Assembly (NCBI GenBank): GCA_023423655.1
Contig: JAFAFE010000004.1
Location: 1-64,000, forward strand
DNA: 64,000 nucleotides
Direction of reading: 5' to 3'
Source: Pseudomonadota bacterium
GTDB lineage: Bacteria > Pseudomonadota > Alphaproteobacteria > Sphingomonadales > Sphingomonadaceae
Positions 1 to 9,181 of the stretch are shown here, piece by piece. Both the position numbers and the translations under genes were made by a program. Position 1 is the first letter of the stretch, and every line of letters begins with the position of its first letter. Below the pieces are notes generated by a model, which ran no database searches, was not told the origin of the DNA, and saw only the letters and a program-made list of their open reading frames with translations.

Positions 1-39
1 ATCCAGAGTCGTCCAACACAACGGTTGCGCCATTTTGCT

Positions 40-77
40 CTGGATTGCCGCGCCGCTTCGCGGCTCGCAATGACGGA
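40..77. repeat. REP-like palindromic element at the window edge
   Basis: The stretch reads as an imperfect hairpin: ATTGC on the left pairs with GCAAT on the right around a CCG-CTTCG-CGG core. A short TGGATTGC...CGCAATGACG unit of this kind is a common dispersed repeat in sphingomonads (recollection, not searched). It lies just past the stop of the minus-strand gene that ends at 93 and could help terminate its transcript. No gene is visible in bases 1-92. Confidence 0.45.
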
Positions 78-92
78 GCTTAAGACCAAATT

Positions 93-371
93 TTACTGGA
101 AATTATCCGCGTAGGATTGCAGCTTCAGCTTCTTCGGCGGGGTCGGAACCATATGATAGGTGATGCCATTTGCGTCGGCATAGGCCTTCGCTTCCTCGGC
201 GCTCGCGAAGGTGAGGCGCAGTTGCTGCTTGGTGTCGCCGCTTCCGGCCCAGCCCGTCATCGGATCGGGCAACTGCTTTTCGGTGCGGTCATATTCCAGC
301 ACCCATTGCTGCGTGAGCGCGCGGCCCGACTGCATGGCGTTTTTCGGTCGTTGATAGATACGCGCGGTCAT
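93..371 (-). CDS. NADH dehydrogenase accessory subunit, NDUFS4 / ETC complex I family
   Basis: This 92-residue protein matches the short alphaproteobacterial homologues of mitochondrial NDUFS4 (18-kDa complex I subunit). It begins MTARIYQRPKNAMQSG and keeps the family's tryptophan-rich core (QQWVLEYD, then DPMTGWAGSGDT) followed by the SAEEAKAYADANG helix. In the family it is a peripheral-arm accessory subunit that stabilises respiratory complex I on the cytoplasmic side of the membrane. It stands alone here, away from the nuo operon, which is usual in this order. The start is the first ATG with the conserved N-terminus. The identification is by pattern recognition but is confident. Confidence 0.88.
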   Translation of the reverse strand: MTARIYQRPKNAMQSGRALTQQWVLEYDRTEKQLPDPMTGWAGSGDTKQQLRLTFASAEEAKAYADANGITYHMVPTPPKKLKLQSYADNFQ

Positions 372-413
372 GGAACACCTGTTGTTAAAGCGTGATTCTT
401 GAGGCTCATGCTC

Positions 414-2891
414 TTAGTCGCTGTTGCGTCGCGCGTCAGCCTTTTTTGTGCGTACCGTCGCGGTCGCCGCTGCCGGATCATCGGGCCAGGGATGTTTGGG
501 GTAACGCCCGCGCATTTCTTTGGCCACATCGCGCCAGCTTCCCGCCCAGAAAGTCGGCAGATCTCGCGTGGTCTGGATCGGGCGTCCGGCGGGTGAAGTC
601 AGGCTCAAAATCAGCGGCACCGACGGTTGGCCGATGGTCGGATGCTGCGCTAGGCCGAAAAAGGCCTGCACCCGCGCTTCGACGGTCGGCCCCGCTTCGG
701 CGTCATAGTCAATCGCATGGGCGGTGCCTGCGGGCGTGGTAAAATGCGATGGCGCTAGCCGTTCTATCCGCTGCATTTCGTCCCAGCCCAACAGATTTTG
801 CAGGCTTTGGGTGAGCGCGCCCGCGTCCACCGCCTCCAGACGGCGTTTGCCGGTAAGGAGCGGCATCAACCAGTCATCGAGCGTGTCGAGCAGCGCGGTA
901 TCGGAAAGGCCCTCATTTCCCGCATAAGCCGCGCGGTGGCGCAGCGCGAGCGCAGCCTTGCTCCACGGCAGGAGCGATAGGCCATGCTTCGCCACCGCAT
1001 CGCGCAACGCTCCGGCAATGGCGTCGGCATCGGGCGCATCATCGGGGCCGGATTTGAGCGTGATCGCGCCAAGCCTCGTCTGGCGCTCTGCTGAAACGCG
1101 TGCGGTGGCGGGGTCATAACTGACCTGCCGCCGTGTTTCGATGCGCGCGGCGAAATATTTGAGGATATGCGCTTCATCCATCGCGGCGGCGGAAAGGATG
1201 CGCGCGCCCCCCGCTGCCCCTTGCACATCGGCAATGGCGAGCCATTCGCTGCGCGCGAGCGGCGAGAGCGGGTCCAGCCTGAACCCCCTGCCCCCTGCGC
1301 TAATCCAGTCCGCGCCATCTGCGGAGCGACGCTTGGCAAGCCGGTCGGGATAAGCGGTAGCGACGAGTGCGGGGAGATCAAGTGGCCCGGTATCAGTGCG
1401 CGGCATGCTATCGCCCGCGCACAGCTTGGCCCCCAGCCCTGCCCAACGCTTGGCCAGCGCGCGGGCAGCTTCGGCCTTGCGACCCTTGTCATGCCGCCAG
1501 CGGGACAGCCTTGTTTCAAGATCTCCATCATTGCCGCCAAGCCCGCGCTCGCTCAGCAAAACCGCCAGTTCTGCCGCCAATTCGCCCTTGCCTACTTCGC
1601 TCCCGCGGATCAGCATATGCGCGAGCGCCGGAGGGAGCGGCAGCGCCGCCATCGCGCGGCCATGCGGTGTCACGCGGCCATTCTCGTCCAGCGCCTCCAG
1701 CGCGACAAGCCGCGCTTTTCCTTCGGCAATCGCAGACGGCGGCGGCGGGTCGAGCCAGCGCAGTGATTGCGGCTCCGCCCCCCACAGCGCGCAATCCAGC
1801 ACGAGCGCGGTCAAATCACTTTCCAATATTTCGGGCGGATCGAACGGGATGAGGCCGGCGGTCGCGGCTTGCTCCCACAAACGGTAAACCACACCCGCCC
1901 CTTGCCGCGCGGCGCGGCCTGCGCGCTGGGTTGCCGCCGCTTGGCTCACCCGCTCGGTCACAAGCCGCGTAATCCCCGCCGCCTTGTCATAGCGTGGCCG
2001 CCGCGCAAGCCCGCTATCGACCACCACACGCACCCCATCAATGGTGAGACTGGTTTCAGCGATGCTGGTGGCCAAAATGACCTTACGGCTTCCTTGGGAA
2101 TCGCGCCGGATCGCGCGGCGCTGCTCGGCCGGATCGACTTGACCGTGGAGGATATGCACCAGCGCTCCACCACCTTTTTCCGTAAGAATTTCAGCCGTCT
2201 GCTCGATTTCGCGCACCCCCGGCAAGAAGGCCAAAATATCGCCCTCCTCATCCCGCAATGCCTGTCGGATGACCGCCGCGACACTCTCCTCGATCCGCTT
2301 GGTCGCATCGCGCCCCGCATATTCGGCGCGCAATGGAAAGCTGCGTCCGGCACTTTCGATGACCGGCGCACCCTCCATCAGCGCGGCAAAGCGTTCGCCA
2401 TCAAGCGTCGCCGACATTGCCACGAGCCGCAAATCGGGGCGGAAGGCCTCCTGCACGTCCAGCGTCAGCGCAAGCGCGAAATCGCTGTCGATATTGCGCT
2501 CATGCACTTCATCGAACAGCACAGCGCTCACCCCCGCCAGTTCCGGATCGGCCAATATGCGGTTGCGGAAAATGCCCTCGGTCAGCACCAATATGCGCGT
2601 TGCCGCGCTATGTTTGCTGTCCAATCTTGTTGCATAGCCGATAGTCTTGCCGACCGGTTCGCCCGCCAGTTCGGCCATACGCTCAGCCGCCGCGCGCGCG
2701 GCCAAGCGACGCGGTGACAAGAGCAAAATCTGCCCGTCACACCACGGCGCCCCCAGCAATGCCGGTGCCACCATCGTCGTCTTGCCCGCCCCAGGCGGCG
2801 CGATAAGGACGGCCTTATTGCCCGCACGCAAGCTTGCGCTGAGGTCCGGCAAAACAGCTTCGACAGGAAGGGCTGAAGGGATTTCAGCCAT
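414..2891 (-). CDS. hrpB: ATP-dependent helicase HrpB
   Basis: 825 residues, the usual size for HrpB. The DEAH helicase core is at the N-terminus: Walker A APPGAGKTT at about 31-39, DEVHER at about 127-132 and SATL at about 160-163. The motif VI region follows (QRAGRAARQGAG), then the HA2-type domain and the HrpB-specific C-terminus. HrpB proteins are DExH-box NTPases of uncertain physiological role, probably acting on RNA. The start ATG lies 13 bases past the stop of the upstream gene ending at 2905, so the two are probably co-transcribed. No broken motif was seen. Confidence 0.95.
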   Translation of the reverse strand: MAEIPSALPVEAVLPDLSASLRAGNKAVLIAPPGAGKTTMVAPALLGAPWCDGQILLLSPRRLAARAAAERMAELAGEPVGKTIGYATRLDSKHSAATRILVLTEGIFRNRILADPELAGVSAVLFDEVHERNIDSDFALALTLDVQEAFRPDLRLVAMSATLDGERFAALMEGAPVIESAGRSFPLRAEYAGRDATKRIEESVAAVIRQALRDEEGDILAFLPGVREIEQTAEILTEKGGGALVHILHGQVDPAEQRRAIRRDSQGSRKVILATSIAETSLTIDGVRVVVDSGLARRPRYDKAAGITRLVTERVSQAAATQRAGRAARQGAGVVYRLWEQAATAGLIPFDPPEILESDLTALVLDCALWGAEPQSLRWLDPPPPSAIAEGKARLVALEALDENGRVTPHGRAMAALPLPPALAHMLIRGSEVGKGELAAELAVLLSERGLGGNDGDLETRLSRWRHDKGRKAEAARALAKRWAGLGAKLCAGDSMPRTDTGPLDLPALVATAYPDRLAKRRSADGADWISAGGRGFRLDPLSPLARSEWLAIADVQGAAGGARILSAAAMDEAHILKYFAARIETRRQVSYDPATARVSAERQTRLGAITLKSGPDDAPDADAIAGALRDAVAKHGLSLLPWSKAALALRHRAAYAGNEGLSDTALLDTLDDWLMPLLTGKRRLEAVDAGALTQSLQNLLGWDEMQRIERLAPSHFTTPAGTAHAIDYDAEAGPTVEARVQAFFGLAQHPTIGQPSVPLILSLTSPAGRPIQTTRDLPTFWAGSWRDVAKEMRGRYPKHPWPDDPAAATATVRTKKADARRNSD

Positions 2892-2904
2892 TAGCTAAAA
2901 ACCT

Positions 2905-3918
2905 TTAATATGCGCGCCGGATCGCAAATTCGACCGCTTCGACCAGCGCATCCTTGGCCGCTCCGTCAGGAAATGGTGCCAGCGCATCAATCGCAAGCTT
3001 GCCATAATGGCGCGCACGTTCCAGCGTGTCGGCAATCGCGCCATGTTGTTCAAGCAGAGCCTTGGCGTGGAGCAAATCCTCCTCGCCATTTTTATGCCCC
3101 ATGATCGCATCTTGCCAGAAGCGGCGTTCCTCGTCGCTGCCGCGTGCCATCGCAAGGATGACCGGCAGGGTTACTTTGCCGTCGCGGAAATCATCGCCGA
3201 CGCCCTTGCCCATGGTTTCGCTGTCCGACACATAATCAATTGCATCATCGACGAGCTGGAACGCGATGCCAAGGTTGAGACCATAGGCATCAAGCGCCAA
3301 TTCTTCGGCTTCGGGACGTTCGGCCACCACCGCCGAAATACGGCAGGCAGCAGCGAACAGCACCGCGGTTTTAGCGGTGATAATCTCCATATATTTTTGT
3401 TCGCTGGTCGAAAGCTGCCGCTGCGCGCTCAACTGCGCGACTTCGCCTGCCGCGATAATCGACGACGCGCCCGACAGGATTTTCAACACCTGAAGCGAGC
3501 CGTCCTCGACCATCAGCTCGAACGAGCGGGTAAAGAGGAAATCCCCGACCAATACGCTGGCATTATTGCCCCAAATCATATTCGCCGTATGCTTGCCCCG
3601 GCGCAGGTCCGACCCGTCCACCACATCATCATGAAGCAGCGTTGCGGTGTGGATAAATTCCACCGCTGCCGCCAACAGATGATGGCGCGTGCCTTGGTAT
3701 CCCAGCAACTCCGCGCTTGCGAGTGTCAGCATCGGGCGCATCCGCTTGCCACCGCCGGCAATGAGATGGCCGGCCAGTTCGGGGATGAGCGGAATTTCGG
3801 ACTGCATCCGTTCAATAATCACGGAATTCACCGAGTCCATGCCGGACTCGACAAGCCGCATCATCGGTTCGAGCGAGGGAAGATGTTCGTCTTGTTTATG
3901 TTGGATTATCGCACTCAT
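2905..3918 (-). CDS. ispB: Polyprenyl (octa/decaprenyl) diphosphate synthase
   Basis: 337 residues of a trans-isoprenyl diphosphate synthase. The first aspartate-rich motif is DDVVD at about 97-101, followed by DLRRGKHTAN, and the second is DDAID at about 230 within QLVDDAIDYVSD. These bind the Mg-diphosphate of allylic and homoallylic substrates. The enzyme builds the long side chain of ubiquinone; in sphingomonads that is usually decaprenyl, but chain length cannot be read from these motifs. The small residues upstream of the first DDxxD (TATLL) are consistent with a long-chain product. It appears to lead a short operon with hrpB and is divergent from the chorismate mutase gene at 4020. Confidence 0.93.
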   Translation of the reverse strand: MSAIIQHKQDEHLPSLEPMMRLVESGMDSVNSVIIERMQSEIPLIPELAGHLIAGGGKRMRPMLTLASAELLGYQGTRHHLLAAAVEFIHTATLLHDDVVDGSDLRRGKHTANMIWGNNASVLVGDFLFTRSFELMVEDGSLQVLKILSGASSIIAAGEVAQLSAQRQLSTSEQKYMEIITAKTAVLFAAACRISAVVAERPEAEELALDAYGLNLGIAFQLVDDAIDYVSDSETMGKGVGDDFRDGKVTLPVILAMARGSDEERRFWQDAIMGHKNGEEDLLHAKALLEQHGAIADTLERARHYGKLAIDALAPFPDGAAKDALVEAVEFAIRRAY

Positions 3919-4019
3919 GTCAGGCTCCCCTTGGCCCGAACAAGGGGGATTTGCAACTGATTTGGGTTGCGCCTTGCCATCAATATGCCCAAAGGAGCCG
4001 GGCTAAGGAGAAATGATTT

Positions 4020-4298
4020 ATGGACAATCGGCTGGAACAATATCGTCAAAGCATCGACAATATCGACGCTGCGCTTGTTTTCATGCTGGCCGAGCGGTTC
4101 AAAATTACGCAGGCGGTGGGCCGTTTGAAGGCCGAAATCGACCTGCCGCCCGCCGATCTGCAGCGCGAGGAGCGCCAGATCGAACGGCTGCGCCAGCTCG
4201 CCAAGGACGCGCATCTTGACCCCGAATTTTCCGAAAAATTCCTGCGCTTCGTGATTGACGAGGTGATCCGCCATCATCAGCAGATCCGGCAGGATTGA
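4020..4298 (+). CDS. Chorismate mutase, AroQ class (copy 1)
   Basis: A 92-residue all-helical AroQ-type chorismate mutase, converting chorismate to prephenate for phenylalanine and tyrosine synthesis. The spaced active-site residues are visible: Arg in YRQSID, Arg in AERFKI, Lys in GRLKAE and the Asp/Arg/Glu group in DLQREERQ. It is a free-standing domain with no prephenate dehydratase or dehydrogenase fused. The start ATG follows a GGAGAA-type ribosome-binding site at about 4007. A second, divergent chorismate mutase is encoded at 26112-26423. The gene converges on the histidine kinase gene with only a 23-base gap. Confidence 0.9.
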   Translation: MDNRLEQYRQSIDNIDAALVFMLAERFKITQAVGRLKAEIDLPPADLQREERQIERLRQLAKDAHLDPEFSEKFLRFVIDEVIRHHQQIRQD

Positions 4299-4321
4299 GG
4301 CAGGATAAAATCGCGACGGGC

Positions 4322-5779
4322 CTAAATCGCTACCGGCAGACGCAGGTGCACGAGTAATCCGCCCAAATCCTCGCTTTCGTCGAGCGAGACGGAGCCGTCA
4401 TAAATTTCCGCGACATCGCGCACAATCGCTAGGCCAAGGCCGGTGCCGGGCTTGCCGGTATCGAGCCGCGCGCCGCGATCGAACAGCCGCTCCCGCTCCT
4501 GCGGCGGAATGCCCATGCCGTCATCTTCGATAAGAAAATCGACCATCGTGCCGACCCGCTCAACCGTGATAAACACGCTGCCGCCCCCATATTTGGCGGC
4601 ATTTTCGATGAGATTGCCGAGCATCTCGTCCAAATCCTGCCGCTCGACGCGCACCGCCGCCAGCTTGTCGCCCGCAATATCAATGCGGACATGGGGGTAA
4701 AGTCGCGCGACCGCGCGCTCGACCGATTGGAGGCTCGCCCAAGCGACCGCACGGCTATGCGCGTGACCGCGACGACCGACCGCGCGCGCGCGGGCCAGAT
4801 GGTGGTCGACCTGCCGCCGCATCGTTGCCGCCTCCCGCACGACGGTTTCTGCCAAGTCCGGTGCCTTGGCGGTCGCCGCATTCATAATGACGGTGAGCGG
4901 TGTTTTGAGCGCATGGGCAAGATTGCCCGCATGGCGCCGCGCCTCTTCCGCCTGCCGCTCATTATGCGCGATCAGTTCGTTCAACTCATTGACCATCGGC
5001 ATGACCTCATTGGGCAAAGGCTCGCTCACCCGCCCCTTTTCACCCCGCCGCATCGCGCTGATTTCGGTGCGGATACGCCGTAGCGGCCATAAGCCATATA
5101 GCGTCTGCAGGGCCGCCAGAATGATGAGGCCGATGGCAAGGCCTGCAAAACTGCGCACTAGGGTCTTGCGCAAAATCTTGATTTGCTCGTCCAGTTCAAC
5201 CCGCGATTGCGCAATCTGGAAACGCCAGAATGTCTGCGACCCGGGAAGTTGCACTTCGCGTTCAAGTACGCGCAATTCCTCGCCGGAAAATTGCTTGCTG
5301 TCATAGGTGTGGATTTGCCCGTCACCGACGATCGGGCGGCGCTCCAGCGTGCGGTCCCATAAGGAACGGGACGGGAAAGGCTCATGCCCTTTGCCGCTAA
5401 TCTGCCAGTAAAGCCCGCTATAAGGTTCCAGAAACCGCTGGTCGCCAAGCGGCTGGTTGAGCCGCACTTCGCCATAAGGGTCGATTTCCGACGAACGCAC
5501 CATCGCTTTCAACACATATTCAAGGTTGGAATCGAAATTGCGCGTGATGATGCCGGTCAGCACATTGTCGAGCGCAAAACCGCCACCCACGAGCAGGAAC
5601 AAAATCCACGCCGCCGCAATACCGATCATGCGGCGGCCTAAAGAGCCGGTGGTCTTGCCTGTCGGCGTGTCGGTTGTGGACGCGGACGCCTCCGTCCCGT
5701 CCGTGCCGGAATTTTTTCCGACAGCAGGCTTGATGTCCTTAGCGTCTATAACCGGTATTGATGGCGCATTATCAGCCAT
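4322..5779 (-). CDS. Membrane sensor histidine kinase (OmpR-family partner)
   Basis: 485 residues. A hydrophilic N-terminal tail of about 48 residues precedes a first membrane helix (about 52-72). Then come a periplasmic sensor region of about 135 residues, a second helix (about 210-230), a HAMP-like segment and the kinase core. The H-box is HALKTPLTV, the N-box NLIENAAKYG, G1 EDDGMGIP and G2 GTGLGLAIV. All catalytic motifs are intact. It lies 14 bases downstream of its response regulator on the same strand, after a PepSY protein gene, an arrangement resembling PhoPQ-type systems. The signal sensed is not evident from sequence. Confidence 0.93.
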   Translation of the reverse strand: MADNAPSIPVIDAKDIKPAVGKNSGTDGTEASASTTDTPTGKTTGSLGRRMIGIAAAWILFLLVGGGFALDNVLTGIITRNFDSNLEYVLKAMVRSSEIDPYGEVRLNQPLGDQRFLEPYSGLYWQISGKGHEPFPSRSLWDRTLERRPIVGDGQIHTYDSKQFSGEELRVLEREVQLPGSQTFWRFQIAQSRVELDEQIKILRKTLVRSFAGLAIGLIILAALQTLYGLWPLRRIRTEISAMRRGEKGRVSEPLPNEVMPMVNELNELIAHNERQAEEARRHAGNLAHALKTPLTVIMNAATAKAPDLAETVVREAATMRRQVDHHLARARAVGRRGHAHSRAVAWASLQSVERAVARLYPHVRIDIAGDKLAAVRVERQDLDEMLGNLIENAAKYGGGSVFITVERVGTMVDFLIEDDGMGIPPQERERLFDRGARLDTGKPGTGLGLAIVRDVAEIYDGSVSLDESEDLGGLLVHLRLPVAI

Positions 5780-5793
5780 TTTCCTGCCAGAAA

Positions 5794-6456
5794 TCAGGTC
5801 GGTTCGTCGAGGCTATACCCCAGTCCACGAATGGTGGTGATGACATCCTGCCCCAATTTCTTACGGATGCGCGTCACAAAAACTTCGATTGTGTTGGAAT
5901 CGCGGTCAAAATCCTGATCGTAAATATGCTCGATCAATTCGGTGCGGCTGACCACTTTGCCCTTATGGTGGAGGAGATAGGAGAGCAGCTTATATTCCTG
6001 CGCGGTGAGTTTCACCGGCTCGCCATTCAGCGTGACCTTGCCCGACCGCGTATCAAGCCGCACATCGCCCGCGGTCAATTCGCTCGACGCATTGCCCGAT
6101 GCGCGACGGATGAGGGCGCGCAAACGGGCAATCAATTCTTCGGTCTGGAACGGTTTGGCCAGATAATCATCGGCACCGGCATCCAGCCCTGCCACCTTGT
6201 CCGACCAGCTATCGCGCGCAGTGAGGACGAGGACGGGAAAGACTTTGCCTTCCTTGCGCCAGCGGTCAAGCACCGTAAGCCCATCAATTTCGGGGAGGCC
6301 CAAGTCCAGAATTGCCGCATCATAATTTTCGGTCGAGCCCAGAAAATGGCCGTCTTCGCCATCGGTCGCCAGATCGACCGCATAGCCTGTACCCTCCAGC
6401 GTCGATTTAAGCTGGCGGCCCAAGGTCGGTTCGTCCTCAACGATCAATATGCGCAT
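5794..6456 (-). CDS. OmpR/PhoB-family response regulator
   Basis: 220 residues. The receiver domain starts MRILIVEDEP; the phosphoacceptor Asp is in AILDLGLP, the conserved Thr in LVLTARD and the Lys in LAKPF. The C-terminal winged helix has the PhoB-like EYKLLSYLLHHKGKVVSR segment and a C-terminal RGLGYSL hairpin. The reading frame is open upstream to 6774, but the family start is the ATG at 6456, preceded by an AGAAGGGA ribosome-binding site; the upstream extension has no domain character. It should activate or repress target promoters after phosphotransfer from the adjacent kinase. Confidence 0.95.
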   Translation of the reverse strand: MRILIVEDEPTLGRQLKSTLEGTGYAVDLATDGEDGHFLGSTENYDAAILDLGLPEIDGLTVLDRWRKEGKVFPVLVLTARDSWSDKVAGLDAGADDYLAKPFQTEELIARLRALIRRASGNASSELTAGDVRLDTRSGKVTLNGEPVKLTAQEYKLLSYLLHHKGKVVSRTELIEHIYDQDFDRDSNTIEVFVTRIRKKLGQDVITTIRGLGYSLDEPT

Positions 6457-6598
6457 CTTCGTCCCTTCTTTTATATCTGTGCTGCCGGGGCTTTTTCTAT
6501 CGGCGGTGGCTTCTATCGGCTGTGGGCTGTCTAGCGGTATAGCCGCTGTTTCTGCCCTGTGCCAATGCCATAACGAACAATCTGTTTTAACCGCATAA

Positions 6599-6955
6599 TC
6601 AGCGCGAACGCCCGATAATGCGTCCCGATACGGCATCGACATAGACAAAGACGACCTTGCTGCCGTCCATGAATTTGAGCCGATACACATAGCGCGTTGC
6701 ATCAAATTCGGGGCCGCCCAGATAATCCATTTCATCATAAGGCGATTGCGCGCGAACGCTGGCGACGACCGCACGGAGCGGGCGCACCTGTTTGGTAACG
6801 GAACGGATTGCGGCCTGGTCGGCGCGGGTCTGCTGCGCTACTACCGGCACCGCCTGCCCCGCCATCGTGACCGCCGCAAACAGCATCGCGAGGACGCGAC
6901 CGACTCTGGCGGCGCGCGCGGCGCTAAGTCTTTGGCGGTGCTGAAATTCCCTCAT
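6599..6955 (-). CDS. Secreted PepSY-domain protein linked to the two-component system
   Basis: 118 residues with an Arg-rich N-terminus, a hydrophobic signal segment (about 20-40, ending VVAQQ) and a PepSY-like C-terminal half. The key piece is YRLKFMDGSKVVFVYVDAVSGRIIGRSR, read here as YRLKFMDG then VDAVSGRIIG. PepSY proteins are periplasmic and are often encoded beside PhoPQ-like two-component genes, where they may modulate the sensor. It is upstream of and co-directional with the regulator and kinase genes, with a 142-base gap that could hold a separate promoter. Its exact role is not known. Confidence 0.82.
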   Translation of the reverse strand: MREFQHRQRLSAARAARVGRVLAMLFAAVTMAGQAVPVVAQQTRADQAAIRSVTKQVRPLRAVVASVRAQSPYDEMDYLGGPEFDATRYVYRLKFMDGSKVVFVYVDAVSGRIIGRSR

Positions 6956-7026
6956 GCTGCTGCCAATAACTTCCCCGCTTTTAATATCTGCTGAATATAT
7001 TGGTCAAATTAGGTAAAGCAACATAG

Positions 7027-7863
7027 TCAAACAAGACGCGCTTCATGCCAGCGCAGATGTTTTTCCATGAAGGTCGAAATGAAATAATAGCTATGGTCAT
7101 AGCCGTCGTCGATGGCAAGATCGAGCGCAATTCCGGCCTTTTCGCAAGCGTCAGCAAGAAGTTCGGGGCGCAGTTCGGTCCCGACAAAATCATCGGCGCT
7201 CCCTTGGTCGACCAAAAGCTCCGGAACGCGCGCGCCATCTTCTATCAGCGCCACCGCGTCATACGCCCGCCACGCGGCTTTATCGTCACCCAAATAGCCG
7301 CCCAACGCCTTTTGCCCCCACGGCACCTGTGAGGGCGCGACAATCGGGGAAAAGGCCGAAATCGCGCGATAGGTGTCCGGATTGCGCAGGCCGATGGTGA
7401 GCGCGCCATGCCCGCCCATACTATGCCCCATAATCCCTTGCCGCGTCATATCCGCCGGGAATTCGCGCGCGATCAGTTCCGGCAATTCGCGTTCGATATA
7501 ATCGCGCATCCGGTAATGCTGTGCGAAAGGCGCTTGGGTCGCATTCACATAAAAGCCCGCGCCCAAGCCGAAATCATAGGCGGCTTGCGGGTCATCAGCG
7601 ACACCCTCGCCGCGCGGGCTGGTATCGGGCGTGACGAAAATCAGGCCGAGTTCAGCGCAGACACGGCGATACTCGCCTTTCTCCATCACATTGGCATGGG
7701 TGCAGGTGAGGCCCGACAAATACCAGATAACCGGCAATTTTTGCCCCGCCTCATGCGGCGGCACATAGACCGCGAAAGTCATATCGGTGCCGGTGCTGGT
7801 CGAGGCATGTTTATAGACGCCCTGTACGCCCCCATAGCTTTTGTTGGTGGATAAGCTTTCCAT
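7027..7863 (-). CDS. fghA: S-formylglutathione hydrolase
   Basis: 278 residues of the esterase D family. The nucleophile elbow is GHSMGGHGALTI, and the catalytic His lies in GYDHSYYF near the C-terminus. It hydrolyses S-formylglutathione to formate and glutathione, the second step of glutathione-dependent formaldehyde detoxification. The start ATG at 7863 is preceded by AAAGGAGCCC, a strong ribosome-binding site; a longer in-frame opening to 7941 adds nothing recognisable. It is the last gene of a minus-strand cluster with purU, a glyoxalase-fold gene and the formaldehyde dehydrogenase gene at 9182. Confidence 0.95.
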   Translation of the reverse strand: MESLSTNKSYGGVQGVYKHASTSTGTDMTFAVYVPPHEAGQKLPVIWYLSGLTCTHANVMEKGEYRRVCAELGLIFVTPDTSPRGEGVADDPQAAYDFGLGAGFYVNATQAPFAQHYRMRDYIERELPELIAREFPADMTRQGIMGHSMGGHGALTIGLRNPDTYRAISAFSPIVAPSQVPWGQKALGGYLGDDKAAWRAYDAVALIEDGARVPELLVDQGSADDFVGTELRPELLADACEKAGIALDLAIDDGYDHSYYFISTFMEKHLRWHEARLV

Positions 7864-7886
7864 GATGGGCTCCTTTCCTGCCAGTC

Positions 7887-8741
7887 TTAGCCGAACACGA
7901 CTGTGCGGTTGCCGTTCAGGAACAAGCGCCGCTCGCCCCATAAGCGCACCGCGCGCGCCAGCACTTTGGATTCAATATCGCGCCCGATGCGGATCATATC
8001 GTCAACTGTCGCGCGATGGTCCACGCGCTCGACCGCTTGTTCGATAATTGGCCCCTCATCAAGGTCGCCCGTCACAAAATGGGCGGTCGCGCCGATAAGC
8101 TTCACGCCGCGATCATGCGCGCGGTGATAGGGCTGGCTGCCTTTGAAACTGGGCAAAAAACTGTGGTGGATATTGATGGCGCGGCCCTCCAGTCCGTCGG
8201 TCATTTCGCCCGACAATATCTGCATATAGCGCGCCAGCACCAGCAATTCGCTCCCGCTTTCTTCCATCACCCCCATTATCGCCGCCTCCTGCTCGGCGCG
8301 ATTATCGCCCGATACGGGAAGATAATGATAAGGCACGCCATGCCATTCGGCGAGGCGGCGGCAATGTTCATGATTGGAGACAATCGCGTCGATTTCGACC
8401 GGCAACGTGCCGGACGACCAGCGGTGGAGCAGATCGGTGAGGCAATGGCTGCCTTTGGACACCGCAATCACGATACGGCGGCGCTCGTCCGCTGGTTTCA
8501 GATCGTACTGAAGGGAAAAACGTGCCGCAATCGCTTCAAAATCATGGGAAAGCCTTGCGCCATCATCGGTAAATTTCGGCCCTGCACCCTGAAACAGCAC
8601 GCGCATGAAAAAATGCCCGCTTTCAAGGTCGGCAAATTGCTGGCTATCCAGAATGAAACCGTCACGCTCGGCCAGAAAGCCTGCCACCGCCGATACAATC
8701 CCTACGCGATCAACGCAGGTGAACGTCAAAATCCATTGCAT
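7887..8741 (-). CDS. purU: Formyltetrahydrofolate deformylase
   Basis: 284 residues. The N-terminal ACT domain (about 1-80, TCVDRVGIVSAVAGF) is followed by a formyltransferase fold with the motif HHSFLPSFKG and the catalytic Asp region GDLDEGPIIEQ. PurU releases formate from 10-formyltetrahydrofolate. Placed between fghA and frmA it joins the folate one-carbon pool to the same formate output as formaldehyde oxidation. Gaps to its neighbours are 23 and 6 bases, which suggests a single transcript. All expected regions are present. Confidence 0.95.
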   Translation of the reverse strand: MQWILTFTCVDRVGIVSAVAGFLAERDGFILDSQQFADLESGHFFMRVLFQGAGPKFTDDGARLSHDFEAIAARFSLQYDLKPADERRRIVIAVSKGSHCLTDLLHRWSSGTLPVEIDAIVSNHEHCRRLAEWHGVPYHYLPVSGDNRAEQEAAIMGVMEESGSELLVLARYMQILSGEMTDGLEGRAINIHHSFLPSFKGSQPYHRAHDRGVKLIGATAHFVTGDLDEGPIIEQAVERVDHRATVDDMIRIGRDIESKVLARAVRLWGERRLFLNGNRTVVFG

Positions 8742-8747
8742 GGCGGG

Positions 8748-9143
8748 TCAGGCCGGAACCCGGTAAATCGCGCATAATTTATGACCGTCCGGATCGCGCA
8801 TATAAGCAAGGTGCATCGGCCCCAGCCCCGCTTGCCGCAAGCCGGGCGGGTCTTCGATCGAGGTGCCGCCATTGGCCACCGCAACATCATGGAATATTTT
8901 AACCTGTTCCGGCGAATTGCATTTGAAGCCGATAGTTGCGCCATTGGCAATCGTCGCGGCCTCCCCGTCAATCGGCTCGCTCACACAGAAAAGGCCTTCC
9001 GGGTGGAGGTAGAATAGCCGCGTCGCGCCGCCTGCGGTCACATTGGTGACGGGTTCCCCGACCCCCAATGTTGCCAGTAGCGCATTATAAAATTCTTTGG
9101 ACCGCGCAATATCGTTCGATCCGACCATCACATGATTGAACAT
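8748..9143 (-). CDS. VOC (glyoxalase/bleomycin resistance fold) protein
   Basis: 131 residues beginning MFNHVMVGSNDIARSKEFY, the usual opening of a vicinal-oxygen-chelate protein, and ending with MHLAYMRDPDGHKLCAIYR, the typical second beta-alpha-beta metal-ligand strand. Such proteins are often annotated as glyoxalase-like or dioxygenase-like; the substrate cannot be read here. It sits between purU and the formaldehyde dehydrogenase gene in the same direction, so a role with glutathione conjugates is plausible but inferred only from position. Confidence 0.85.
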   Translation of the reverse strand: MFNHVMVGSNDIARSKEFYNALLATLGVGEPVTNVTAGGATRLFYLHPEGLFCVSEPIDGEAATIANGATIGFKCNSPEQVKIFHDVAVANGGTSIEDPPGLRQAGLGPMHLAYMRDPDGHKLCAIYRVPA

Positions 9144-9181
9144 TTTTTACCCCTTTTTTTCTGTATCTTGCTTGAGTATGC

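Noticed and set aside
1767..2717. A 316-codon open frame antisense to hrpB
   Set aside because: It lies wholly within the helicase gene and has no signal, domain or ribosome-binding site of its own.
5794..6774. Response regulator extended by 106 residues at its N-terminus
   Set aside because: The receiver domain begins exactly at MRILIVEDEP with a good ribosome-binding site; the extra part is non-conserved intergenic and PepSY-gene sequence in another frame.
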